DNA from: Streptomyces griseosporeus
GTDB lineage: Bacteria > Actinomycetota > Actinomycetes > Streptomycetales > Streptomycetaceae
Direction: 5' to 3'
Assembly (NCBI RefSeq): GCF_014656055.1
Contig: NZ_BNBR01000006.1
Span: 496,001 to 560,000, forward strand
Length of the DNA: 64,000 nt
Shown: in pieces, positions 25,531 through 33,654 of the stretch
How positions within the stretch are numbered: the first letter of the stretch is position 1
How the letters are laid out: each line of letters starts with the position of its first letter
Made by a program: the position numbers and the translations under genes
The notes under the pieces: generated by a model
Seen by the model: the letters and a program-made list of their open reading frames with translations, nothing else
What the model was told of the DNA's origin: nothing
The model's database searches: none

Positions 25531-25576
25531 CTTCCACCACCCTTTCACTACTTAATTAGTGAAAGGGTGGTGGAAG
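25531..25576. promoter_or_regulatory. 20-bp-arm perfect palindrome, probable GntR operator
   Basis: CTTCCACCACCCTTTCACTA and its exact complement are separated by six bases (CTTAAT). The right arm ends 4 bp before the GTG of the GntR gene, and the AT-rich centre is conspicuous in this GC-rich window. The site is ideal for dimeric autoregulation and may also affect the divergent sigma operon. Confidence 0.8.
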
Positions 25577-25579
25577 CGA

Positions 25580-25966
25580 GTGGTCGAGTACCGGATCGAC
25601 CGGCACAGCGGCGTGGCCACCTACGTCCAGCTCGTCCAGCAGACCAAACAGGCCCTCCGCCTCGGCCTGCTGCGGCCCGGCGACAAGCTGCCCACGGCCC
25701 GCGAGGTCGTCGAGGCGACCGCCATCAACCCCAACACCGTCCTGAAGGCCTACCGCGAGCTGGAGCGCGAGGGCCTGGTCGAGGCGCGCCGCGGTCTCGG
25801 CACGTTCGTCCGGCGCGGCCTCGGCTCCGCCCCCGCCGACTCCCCCCTCCGCACCGAGCTGGAGCAGTGGGCGGCAAGGGCCCGCGAGGCCGGCCTCGAC
25901 CGGGACGACGTGGCCGCCCTCTTCACCGACGTACTCGACAAGCACTTCCAGGGAGATCCCTCATGA
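25580..25966 (+). CDS. GntR family (YtrA-like) transcriptional regulator
   Basis: 128 aa, short as in the YtrA subfamily. The start taken is the GTG giving a VEYRIDRHSG N-terminus; GTG codons at 25559 and 25568 are possible but lie inside the operator. The winged helix spans about 10-75 (ATYVQLVQQTKQALRLGLL, LPTAREVVEATAINPNTVLK), and the C-terminal helices serve for dimerisation. YtrA-type regulators repress an adjacent ABC exporter operon, often one responding to envelope stress or antibiotics. The downstream ATPase start overlaps its stop, fitting that role exactly. Confidence 0.9.
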   Translation: MVEYRIDRHSGVATYVQLVQQTKQALRLGLLRPGDKLPTAREVVEATAINPNTVLKAYRELEREGLVEARRGLGTFVRRGLGSAPADSPLRTELEQWAARAREAGLDRDDVAALFTDVLDKHFQGDPS

Positions 25967-26847
25967 CCGACACGGCCTTCGAGGCCGCCGGCCTCGGCAA
26001 ACGCTTCGGCCGCCGCGGCGGCTGGGCCCTGCGCGACTGCGCCCTGCGGCTGCCGGCCGGCCGGGTCTGCGCCCTCGTCGGCCCGAACGGCGCCGGCAAG
26101 TCCACCCTGCTCGCCCTCGCCGCGGGCCTCCTCGCCCCCACCGAGGGCCGGGTCACCGTCCTCGGCACCGCCCCGGCGGCGGCACGCGCGCGTGTCGGGT
26201 ACGTCGCCCAGGACAAGCCGCTGCACCCCCAGCTCACCATCGCGGACACCCTGCGCATGGGCGCCGGCCTCAACCCCGGCCACTGGGACGCGGACACCGC
26301 CGAACGCGTCGTCGCCGCCGGCGACCTCGACCCCAAGGCGAAGGTCCGCTCCCTCTCCGGCGGCCAGCGCACCCGCGTCGCCCTCGCGCTCGCGCTCGGC
26401 AAACGGCCCGGACTGCTGCTGCTCGACGAGCCCATGGCCGACCTCGACCCGCTCGCCCGGCACGACCTGATGGGCACGCTGATGGCCCAGGCCGCGCAGT
26501 ACGGCACCACGATCGTGATGTCCTCGCACGTCGTCGCCGAACTGGAGGACTCCTGCGACCACCTGCTGCTGCTCGGCGGCGGCCGGGTCCGCCTCGCCGG
26601 CGAGATCGACGACCTGCTCGCCGCGCACGCGCGCGTGGCCGTGCCCGCCGGAACGGATCTCGCCCCGCACACGGTCGTCGAGTCCCGCACCACGGGCCGC
26701 CAGCTCACCGCGCTGCTCCGACCGGCGTCCCCGCTCCCCTCCGACTGGCGCGCCACGACCCCGTCCCTTGAGGAGCTGGTCCTCTCCCACCTGCGCAACC
26801 CCGACGCCCTGGCCCTCACACCCGCGCACGAGGAGGCCGCCGCGTGA
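25963..26847 (+). CDS. ABC transporter ATP-binding protein (YtrB-like)
   Basis: 294 aa. Walker A GPNGAGKST, Q-loop VAQDKPLH, signature LSGGQRTR, Walker B LLLLDEPMADLDP and switch SSHVVAE are intact. It overlaps the gntR stop by 4 nt and the following permease start by 4 nt, so it is translationally coupled in a four-gene operon. The C-terminal 70 residues are an exporter-type extension. It should energise the two paralogous membrane proteins downstream. Substrate unknown. Confidence 0.92.
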   Translation: MTDTAFEAAGLGKRFGRRGGWALRDCALRLPAGRVCALVGPNGAGKSTLLALAAGLLAPTEGRVTVLGTAPAAARARVGYVAQDKPLHPQLTIADTLRMGAGLNPGHWDADTAERVVAAGDLDPKAKVRSLSGGQRTRVALALALGKRPGLLLLDEPMADLDPLARHDLMGTLMAQAAQYGTTIVMSSHVVAELEDSCDHLLLLGGGRVRLAGEIDDLLAAHARVAVPAGTDLAPHTVVESRTTGRQLTALLRPASPLPSDWRATTPSLEELVLSHLRNPDALALTPAHEEAAA

Positions 26848-27848
26848 GCGCCGTACCCCTCCCCGCGCCCGCCGCGGCCCGCCCCCGCCTGGCCCCCTGG
26901 CTGCTGCGCCTGCACCGCCCCGCGCTGTACGTCTGGACAGCACTCGTCCTCCTCACCGCGGCGGCACTCCTCTGGCTGGGCGGCCCGCTCACGGACGCCG
27001 CGGCGTCCGCCTGGGACCAGTACGGCGCCTGTGATTGGAGCGCCCACTGCTCCTACGACCAGCCGGCGATCCTGCGCTACAAGGACGTCGCGAACTACAC
27101 CACGCTCGCCGTGACGGCGGTGCCGTTCCTCGTCGCCGCGTGGGCCGGAGCGGCCCTGTTCGGCCGCGAAATGGAGTCCGGCACCGCACAACTCACCTGG
27201 ACCCAGGGCGTCACCCCGACCCGCTGGCTCACCACCCGCCTCGCGCTCCCGGCGGCCCTGATCACCACGGGAACAAGCCTCCTGGTCCTGCTCCACCACC
27301 TGGCCTGGACAGCAGGCGAGGGCCGGATCGACACGGCGAAGCCCTGGTACGACACCCTCACCCTGCACGCCAACGGCCCCACCACCGTCGCCCTCGCCCT
27401 GACCGGCCTGGCCGCCGGCGCCCTCGCGGGCCTCACCCTGCGCCGTACGCTGCCCGCGCTCTGCGTCTCCCTGCTCGCCGTCGCCTGCACGCGCGGCCTC
27501 GCCGACCTGGCCATGCCGCACCTGTGGCCGGCGGTCACCCGCGTCACCGACCTGCGCCAGGACCCCGCCGGCACGGGCCTCACCGTCGACCAGGGCCTGG
27601 TCACCGCCACCGGCCGGCACATCGCCGACCCGGGCTGCGGGTCGACGCTCGCACCGGAGTGCCGCGCCCTCTACGAGAGGCTGGACGCGACGGCCTTCTA
27701 CACGGACTACCACCCCGCCTCCCACTACTGGCCCCTGCAACTGACCACCACGCTCGCCCTGCTGACCCTGACGGCACTGCTCACGACGATCGGCTACGTC
27801 ACCCTGCGCCGCACCACCGGGGGCCGCCGCCGGGGAGCCGCCGTATGA
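26844..27848 (+). CDS. ABC-2-like permease, first of a tandem pair
   Basis: 334 aa, GTG start. Six membrane helices flank a large extracytoplasmic loop with several cysteines (GACDWSAHC, DPGCGS, APECRAL). The cytoplasmic motif GREMESGTAQLTWTQGVTPTRW is almost repeated in the next gene, which identifies the two as paralogs that probably form a heterodimeric channel with the upstream ATPase. It overlaps both neighbours by 4 nt. ABC-2/YtrC-D-like topology; substrate unknown. Confidence 0.87.
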   Translation: MSAVPLPAPAAARPRLAPWLLRLHRPALYVWTALVLLTAAALLWLGGPLTDAAASAWDQYGACDWSAHCSYDQPAILRYKDVANYTTLAVTAVPFLVAAWAGAALFGREMESGTAQLTWTQGVTPTRWLTTRLALPAALITTGTSLLVLLHHLAWTAGEGRIDTAKPWYDTLTLHANGPTTVALALTGLAAGALAGLTLRRTLPALCVSLLAVACTRGLADLAMPHLWPAVTRVTDLRQDPAGTGLTVDQGLVTATGRHIADPGCGSTLAPECRALYERLDATAFYTDYHPASHYWPLQLTTTLALLTLTALLTTIGYVTLRRTTGGRRRGAAV

Positions 27849-28669
27849 CCACCGCCGTACTGCGCCTGCACCGCACCGCGCTGCTCGTCTGGACGGCCTT
27901 CGTCGCCGCCCTCCTGCTCTGGCAGGTCTGGCTCACCACGGCGGGCGCGGACGAGACCCGCCGCCTGGCGGCGCGCTGCCGCGGGATGCTGGACTACTGC
28001 GACGCCTTCTCCTACGGCGAGCAGATGGCCTGGCCCGGCATCCTGCTGAGCCACACCTGCCTCGCCGTCGCCGCGTACGCCGGCGGCGCGCTGATCGGCC
28101 GCGAGCTGGAGTCCGGCACGGCCCACCTGGCCTGGACCCAGGGCGTCACCCCCGCCCGCTGGCTGGCCGCCAAGCTGGCCGTGCCCGCGGTGGCGGTCAC
28201 GCTCGGAGGTACGGCGCTGATGCTCGCCTTCCGGGCGGGGTGGGCGGCCAACCGGGACCTGATGTGGGACGACTGGTGGACGTCGTACGTCTTCGTGGAC
28301 CGCGGCCCCGCCCTCGTCGCCTACGGCCTGTGCGCCCTCGCCGTCGGCACACTGCTTGCCCTCCTGCTACGACGGACGCTGGCGGCGCTGGGGGCGGGTC
28401 TCGCGGTGATGCTCCTGCTGACGGTGACGCTGGACCGTTTCCGCAGCGAGCTGTGGCCCACGGTGACGCGGCGCTCGGCCCGGGCGTTCGATCCACCGGA
28501 GGGGGCGTGGCAGCTGGACGGGGGCCACCGGGGCGGGCGGTACGTCCTGACGTACCACCCGGAGTCCCACTTCTGGGCCCTGCACCTGATGGAGACGGGG
28601 GTGCTGCTGGCCGTGGCGGCCCTGGCCACGGTGGCCGCGTTCCTGCTGCTACGACGACGCACCGGGTGA
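27845..28669 (+). CDS. ABC-2-like permease, second of a tandem pair
   Basis: 274 aa. It repeats the organisation of the preceding gene: about six helices, a Cys pair in the first external loop (RCRGMLDYC) and the shared GRELESGTAHLAWTQGVTPARW segment. It is shorter, mainly in the second external loop. It is the last gene of the gntR-ABC operon and is followed by a long non-coding repeat region. The tandem duplication suggests a heterodimer; an independent second exporter is less likely because there is only one ATPase. Confidence 0.87.
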   Translation: MTTAVLRLHRTALLVWTAFVAALLLWQVWLTTAGADETRRLAARCRGMLDYCDAFSYGEQMAWPGILLSHTCLAVAAYAGGALIGRELESGTAHLAWTQGVTPARWLAAKLAVPAVAVTLGGTALMLAFRAGWAANRDLMWDDWWTSYVFVDRGPALVAYGLCALAVGTLLALLLRRTLAALGAGLAVMLLLTVTLDRFRSELWPTVTRRSARAFDPPEGAWQLDGGHRGGRYVLTYHPESHFWALHLMETGVLLAVAALATVAAFLLLRRRTG

Positions 28670-28695
28670 AAACAGGTCCCCGGCGTCGATGCTGG

Positions 28696-29284
28696 CGGGG
28701 GGTGGGTCGCGCAGCCCGGCGCTACGGGGTGCCGCTGCGCCCACCCGTGCCGCCCCAGCGGCACGACTGCCCGCAGCTACGTCGGCGGGGCGGCCCGCTG
28801 CTGGGTGGGCGCCGGCTCAGCGGTGCGGCTGCCCGCAGCTAAGTCGCGCGGCGGCGCCGGCTGTCCGCTACCCCAGCGGGCGGGCCTGCCGCAGTCACGG
28901 CGGCCGGTGGACGCGTACGGCGAGAAGGGGACGTGTCGGGGGGTGTCCGCCCGCAGCGGGCGCCGTAAAGAAGCGGCACGAATTTGACCGTACCCAGCGG
29001 CGCACCGAGGACGGATACCCCCCGGCGCGGCCCCGACCCACCCACCAGCACAACGCGCTACACCAGCCACCCACACACCCGCACGGGCCGCCGCAGGCAT
29101 TCAGGGGCGCGGGGAACTGCGCGAGCAACCACCCACCCACCCGCACCAGCCGCCGCAGGCACACCGCGGGGAACTGCGCGAGCAACCACCCACGCACCCG
29201 CACCGGCCGCCGCAGGCACACCGCGAGCAACCACCACCCACCCGCACAAGCCGCCGCAGGCACCCCGCACCCGCACGTCATGTC
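28696..29284. repeat. Long dispersed repeat, copy A, with tandem 50- to 60-bp units
   Basis: The 749-bp gap before ppk holds no convincing gene. It contains GC-rich repeats (CCGCAGCTA and CCCAGCGG motifs), then three units built on GGGGAACTGCGCGAGCAACC near 29111, 29168 and 29223 (the last truncated). Roughly 500 bp of it recurs, inverted and nearly identical, at 41697-42189. The GGGGCGCGGGGAACTGCGCGA motif is common between Streptomyces genes. An in-frame extension of ppk through this region is not credible as protein. Confidence 0.85.
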
Positions 29285-29418
29285 ACCGTAACCATCGATT
29301 CAGACAGGCTTGCGACGCTCGGCCAATGACGCCCGCCGTGCCAGAGCCCTCGCCACCCCCAAAGAGGTGGTCGCTTTCCGACGCGCCTGTATCGCCGCAG
29401 GCGCGGAAGAATGGGTTC

Positions 29419-31659
29419 ATGAGCCAGCCAGAAGCCAAGGCACAGGTCCAGCACGCGCAGCCTTCCGTGGGCTCCATAGCCGCGCACCGCCCCCACACCG
29501 TCGCCGCGACCGTCTCCGACCTGGAACCCGACATCGACGCCGACCTCGACGGGTACGAGGAGTCACCGGAGTCGCAGGGCGACGGCATCGCGCTGCCGCA
29601 GGGTCGTTTCCTCGACCGCGAACGCAGCTGGCTCGCGTTCAACGAGCGCGTCCTCGAACTGGCCGAGGACCCGAACACCCCGCTCCTGGAACGCGCCAAC
29701 TTCCTCGCGATCTTCGCGAGCAACCTGGACGAGTTCTTCATGGTCCGCGTCGCCGGCCTGAAGCGCCGTATCGCCACCGGCGTCGCCACCCGCTCCGCCT
29801 CCGGCCTCCAGCCGCGCGAGGTGCTGGAGATGATCTGGGCGCGCTCGCGCGAGCTCATGGCCCGGCACGCCGCCTGCTTCCACGAGGACGTGGCCCCGGC
29901 GCTCGCCGAGGAGGGCATCCACCTGGTCCGCTGGAGCGAGCTGGCGGAGAAGGAACAGGCCCGCCTGTTCACCCTGTTCCGGCACCAGATCTTCCCGGTC
30001 CTCACCCCCCTCGCGGTCGACCCGGCGCACCCCTTCCCGTACATCTCGGGCCTGAGCCTCAACCTGGCGGTCGTCGTCCGCAACCCGGTCAGCGGCCACC
30101 GCCACTTCGCCCGCGTCAAGGTCCCCCCGCTGCTCTCCCGCTTCCTGGAGGCCTCCCCCGGCCGCTACGTCCCCATCGAGGACGTCATCGCGGCCCACCT
30201 GGAGGAGCTGTTCCCGGGCATGGAGGTGCTGGAGCACCACGCCTTCCGCCTCACCCGCAACGAGGACCTGGAGGTCGAGGAGGACGACGCCGAGAACCTC
30301 CTGCAGGCCCTGGAGAAGGAACTCATGCGGCGCCGCTTCGGCCCGCCCGTCCGCCTGGAGGTCGAGGAGTCCATCGACCGCGAGGTGCTGGACCTCCTGG
30401 TCCGCGAGCTGAAGATCTCCGAGGCGGAGGTCTACCCCCTGCCCGGCCCCCTCGACCTCACCGGCCTCTTCCGCATCCACAGCCTGGACCGCCCGGAGCT
30501 GAAGTACCCGAAGTTCATCGCGGGCACCCACCGCGACCTGGCCGAGGTGGAGTCGGCGTCGGCCCCCGACATCTTCGCGGCGCTGCGCCAGCGGGACGTC
30601 CTGCTGCACCACCCGTACGACAGCTTCTCCACCTCCGTGCAGGCCTTCCTGGAGCAGGCGGCGGCCGACCCGGACGTCCTGGCGATCAAGCAGACGCTGT
30701 ACCGCACCTCGGGCGACTCCCCGATAGTGGACGCGCTGATCGACGCGGCGGAGGCCGGCAAGCAGGTCCTGGTGCTGGTGGAGATCAAAGCCCGTTTCGA
30801 CGAGCACGCCAACATCAAGTGGGCGCGCAAGCTGGAGGAGGCCGGCTGCCATGTCGTCTACGGCCTGGTCGGTCTGAAGACGCACTGCAAGCTGTCGCTC
30901 GTCGTCCGCCAGGAAGGCGAGATGCTCCGCCGCTACAGCCACGTCGGCACGGGCAACTACCACCCCAAGACCGCACGCCTGTACGAAGACCTCGGCCTGC
31001 TCACCGCGGACCCGCAGGTCGGCGCGGACCTCTCCGACCTGTTCAACCGCCTCTCCGGCTACTCGCGCCGGGAAACCTACCGCCGCCTGCTCGTCGCCCC
31101 CAAGTCCCTGCGCGACGGCCTGATCTCGCGGATCAACAAGGAGGTCCAGCACCACCGTGCCGGACGCCCCGCGTACGTCCGCATCAAGGTCAACTCGATG
31201 GTCGACGAGGCGATCGTCGACGCCCTGTACCGCGCGTCGCAGGCGGGCGTGCCGGTCGACGTGTGGGTGCGCGGCATCTGCGCGCTGCGCCCGGGCGTGG
31301 CGGGCCTGTCGGAGAACATCCGCGTCCGTTCCATCCTCGGCCGCTTCCTGGAGCACTCCCGGATCTTCGCCTTCGGCAACGGCGGCGAGCCCGAGGTGTG
31401 GATCGGCAGCGCCGACATGATGCACCGCAACCTCGACCGCCGTATCGAGGCGCTGGTGAGGGTCGTCGACCCCGCCCACCGGGCGGCCCTGAACCGGCTG
31501 CTGGAGACCGGCATGTCCGGCTCCACGGCCTCCTGGCACCTGGGCGCGGACGGCGAGTGGACCCGGCACGCGACCGACCAGGACGGCCAGCCCCTGCGCA
31601 ACGTCCAGGAGATGCTCATAGACGCCCGGAGGCGCCGGCGTGGCAACGCGACACCATGA
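29419..31659 (+). CDS. ppk: Polyphosphate kinase
   Basis: 746 aa, start at ATG (MSQPEAKA). The enzyme reversibly transfers the gamma-phosphate of ATP to polyphosphate. All four PPK1 domains are present: N-domain (RFLDRERSWLAFNERVLELA), head domain, and two phospholipase-D-like C-domains with KTHCKLSLVVRQE, the active-site His region SHVGTGNYHPKTARLYEDL and WIGSADMMHRNLDRRIE. A roughly 70-residue acidic N-terminal extension precedes the conserved core. It overlaps the CHAD gene by 20 nt and lies upstream of pst. In S. coelicolor and S. lividans ppk is part of the PhoP regulon, but I could not identify a clear Pho box here. Confidence 0.95.
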   Translation: MSQPEAKAQVQHAQPSVGSIAAHRPHTVAATVSDLEPDIDADLDGYEESPESQGDGIALPQGRFLDRERSWLAFNERVLELAEDPNTPLLERANFLAIFASNLDEFFMVRVAGLKRRIATGVATRSASGLQPREVLEMIWARSRELMARHAACFHEDVAPALAEEGIHLVRWSELAEKEQARLFTLFRHQIFPVLTPLAVDPAHPFPYISGLSLNLAVVVRNPVSGHRHFARVKVPPLLSRFLEASPGRYVPIEDVIAAHLEELFPGMEVLEHHAFRLTRNEDLEVEEDDAENLLQALEKELMRRRFGPPVRLEVEESIDREVLDLLVRELKISEAEVYPLPGPLDLTGLFRIHSLDRPELKYPKFIAGTHRDLAEVESASAPDIFAALRQRDVLLHHPYDSFSTSVQAFLEQAAADPDVLAIKQTLYRTSGDSPIVDALIDAAEAGKQVLVLVEIKARFDEHANIKWARKLEEAGCHVVYGLVGLKTHCKLSLVVRQEGEMLRRYSHVGTGNYHPKTARLYEDLGLLTADPQVGADLSDLFNRLSGYSRRETYRRLLVAPKSLRDGLISRINKEVQHHRAGRPAYVRIKVNSMVDEAIVDALYRASQAGVPVDVWVRGICALRPGVAGLSENIRVRSILGRFLEHSRIFAFGNGGEPEVWIGSADMMHRNLDRRIEALVRVVDPAHRAALNRLLETGMSGSTASWHLGADGEWTRHATDQDGQPLRNVQEMLIDARRRRRGNATP

Positions 31660-32839
31660 CCTGACGGACCCCGCGGCCGCGGAGACCGCGGGCCCGGTGA
31701 CGGGGGAGGCCCTGGCGGGCTACCTCCGCGCCCAGGCCACGGAGTTCCTCCGCGCGCTGCGCCTGCACCGGGAGACCGGCGGGCCGGGCAACGGCGCCGG
31801 GGGATCGGTCGACGCGGCGCGCGCCCTGCGCCGTTCGGCCCGCCGTATCACCGGCAGCCTGCACACCTACCGTCCCCTGCTCGACGCCGACTGGTCGGAG
31901 GAGATCCGCCCGGAACTGGCGTGGCTGTCGGGCACGCTGGCGCTGGAGCACGCGTACGAGGCCCGGCTGGAGCGCCTGCTGACGGCGCTTCAGCGCCTGT
32001 CGGGCGCGGCGGTGCCGACCCTGCCCGAGCCCCTGACCGGGGCGACAGCCGCCCGCGCGGGTACGACGCTCAAGTCCCGCCCCGCTCATACAACGCGGAC
32101 GACACTGGCTCCCCCCGAAGCCCCGGCCCCCGCCGCAGCACCGACGCCCACCGCCGCCCCGGCACCCCCCGGCACCGGCCCCCACCCCACCGCACCCCCC
32201 GACCGCGGCAACCTCACCGTCGGCGCGGCGAAGGCGGGCGCGCTGCTGGAGCGCCAGCTGACCCTCGCCCGGACCCGCGCCCACTCCACGGCCCTGCAGG
32301 CGCTCGGCAGCAGCCGTTTCCACGCCGTCGCCGACAAGGTGGCCTTACTGGCCAGCGAGGTGCCCCTGACCGCCGGCGCGGCAACCACCGACCTGCGTCC
32401 GCTCGCCACGGCGGCCGAGGAGCGGCTCGCGGACGCCGTGGCGGCGCTGCCGCTGGTCACCGCCGGGCACCCGTACAACGCGGAGGCGCTGGTCCACGGC
32501 CTGTCCCCGGACCCGGCCCCGCACCCCCAGGACGCGCCCTGGCACCAGGTACGGCTGCTGCTGCGCCTGCACCGCTACGCCCGCGAGGTCCTGCACGCCG
32601 GGACCGAGCCGGCGGACGTCCGGCTGCTCCCGGCGGGCCAGGCCCTCGACCGGCACCGGGACGCCGCGGAGGCGGCAGCGGCGGCGGCCCAGGCGGCCCG
32701 TACGCCGCGGATCGCCCCGGCGACGGCGTACGCGCTCGGCGTGCTCCACGCCGACCAGCGGCACGAGGTGGAGGCGGCGCGGTACGCGTTCCAGCGCTGC
32801 TGGCAGAAGGACCGGCAGGAAAGGGTCCCGACGAGCTGA
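31640..32839 (+). CDS. CHAD domain protein
   Basis: 399 aa, GTG start inside the end of ppk (20-nt overlap). The CHAD pattern of conserved His/Arg helices is visible: ALRLHRETGG, DAARALRRSARRITGSLHTY, EHAYEARLERLL, then RLLLRLHRYAREVLH. CHAD proteins bind polyphosphate granules, consistent with its coupling to ppk. A Pro/Ala-rich insert (about 150-190) separates the two halves. It has no N-terminal CYTH triphosphatase domain, so it is probably structural. A tandem-repeat spacer follows. Confidence 0.9.
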   Translation: MATRHHDLTDPAAAETAGPVTGEALAGYLRAQATEFLRALRLHRETGGPGNGAGGSVDAARALRRSARRITGSLHTYRPLLDADWSEEIRPELAWLSGTLALEHAYEARLERLLTALQRLSGAAVPTLPEPLTGATAARAGTTLKSRPAHTTRTTLAPPEAPAPAAAPTPTAAPAPPGTGPHPTAPPDRGNLTVGAAKAGALLERQLTLARTRAHSTALQALGSSRFHAVADKVALLASEVPLTAGAATTDLRPLATAAEERLADAVAALPLVTAGHPYNAEALVHGLSPDPAPHPQDAPWHQVRLLLRLHRYAREVLHAGTEPADVRLLPAGQALDRHRDAAEAAAAAAQAARTPRIAPATAYALGVLHADQRHEVEAARYAFQRCWQKDRQERVPTS

Positions 32840-32840
32840 G

Positions 32841-32940
32841 CCCGGAAGGCCGAGCCAGGAAAGGCGGGCCCCGGAAAGCCGAGTCCAGGAAAGCGGAGGC
32901 CAGGAAGGCCGGACCCGGAAAGGCCGGGCCCCGGAAAAGA
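32841..32940. repeat. 15-bp minisatellite, seven copies
   Basis: GGAA recurs at 32844, 32858, 32873, 32888, 32903, 32917 and 32933 within units close to CCMGGAAAGGCSGRG, period 14 to 16 bp. It fills the space between the CHAD stop and the Nudix start. Confidence 0.75.
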
Positions 32941-32956
32941 AGGCGGCGAGCGACAG

Positions 32957-33376
32957 GTGACCGACGACGACCGCACCGTGGAAGCAGCCGGCTGCGTCCT
33001 GTGGCGCCGCGCCCCCGACGGCGGCGGGCTGGAGATCTGCCTGGTGCACCGGCCGAAGTACGACGACTGGTCGCACCCGAAGGGCAAGCTCAAGCGGGGC
33101 GAGGACGCGCTGGCGGGCGCCCTGCGCGAGGTCGAGGAGGAGACGGGCCGGCGCGCGGTGCCGGGGGCGCAGTTGCCGACCGTGCGGTATCTGGCCGACG
33201 GACGCCCGAAGCGGGTGCGCTACTGGGCGGCCGAAGCGGCGGAGGGCACCTTCACGCCGGGCACGGAGGTGGACCGCGTCCTCTGGCTGCCCCCGGCGGC
33301 CGCCCGCGACCGCCTCACACAGCCGCGGGACCGCGCCCTGGTGGACGCGCTGCTCGCGACCCTGCGCCTGACCTAG
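32957..33376 (+). CDS. Nudix hydrolase (MutT-like)
   Basis: 139 aa, GTG start. The Nudix box Gx5Ex7REUxEExGU is complete: G-KLKRG-E-DALAGAL-REVEEETGR (about 47-69), which coordinates Mg2+ and hydrolyses a nucleoside-diphosphate-linked substrate. The core otherwise matches short MutT/DIPP-type enzymes (EAAGCVLWRRAP, KYDDWSHPKGK); no phosphoglycerate-mutase domain is fused here. In the ppk-CHAD-Nudix array, diphosphoinositol or (d)NTP pools are plausible substrates. Upstream spacing of 117 bp is filled with a minisatellite. Confidence 0.92.
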   Translation: MTDDDRTVEAAGCVLWRRAPDGGGLEICLVHRPKYDDWSHPKGKLKRGEDALAGALREVEEETGRRAVPGAQLPTVRYLADGRPKRVRYWAAEAAEGTFTPGTEVDRVLWLPPAAARDRLTQPRDRALVDALLATLRLT

Positions 33377-33379
33377 GGG

Positions 33380-33400
33380 CCGGCCTGATCGACGAGACAC
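33380..33400. repeat. 21-bp fragment of the palindromic element
   Basis: CCGGCCTGATCGACGAGACAC is an exact inverted copy of 16431-16451. It sits 4 bp beyond the Nudix stop, at the same position (just after a stop codon) as the full element at 16425. It is either a remnant or a solo end. Confidence 0.65.
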
Positions 33401-33447
33401 GCCCTGGGCGCGTCGCTTCGCCTCACATCGTCCGGAATCGCTCCGTG

Positions 33448-33538
33448 TCCTCACCGTGAGCATTCCGTGACCTCACCGCACCGTCCACAGGGGTTCACCC
33501 CTCGTTCATTCATGCCCTTCGGCGGCTTCACCTGATCT
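33448..33538 (+). promoter_or_regulatory. PhoP-binding Pho-box array upstream of pstS
   Basis: Contiguous 11-bp direct repeats: GTTCACCCCTC, GTTCATTCATG, CCCTTCGGCGG, CTTCACCTGAT (33493-33536). TCACC/TCATT cores fall at 33451, 33473, 33495, 33506 and 33528, all multiples of 11 bp apart, so the array extends about 45 bp further upstream. This matches the Streptomyces PhoP direct-repeat-unit rule for pst promoters. Confidence 0.85.
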
Positions 33539-33654
33539 GCCTAATTTCGGCCTTACCCGGTGCGGCGCACGCCCGACGAGGACGCGTCCGCATGACCAAG
33601 AACTTCGCACGCCGCCGGATTCAGGACGGCGGCTCCTGGAAGGACATTCCTCAA

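Noticed and set aside
28984..29418. N-terminal extension of the ppk frame through the repeat region
   Set aside because: The added residues are low-complexity Thr/His/Arg-rich repeats produced by the tandem DNA repeat; the ATG at 29419 begins the family-like protein.
29250..29418. Pho box before ppk
   Set aside because: TGTCACCGTA at about 29280 resembles half a unit, but no second 11-bp unit in phase was found.
31921..33459. 512-aa ORF running through CHAD, minisatellite and Nudix
   Set aside because: Frame-shifted shadow of two real genes; its Arg/Pro/Gly-rich product has no domain.
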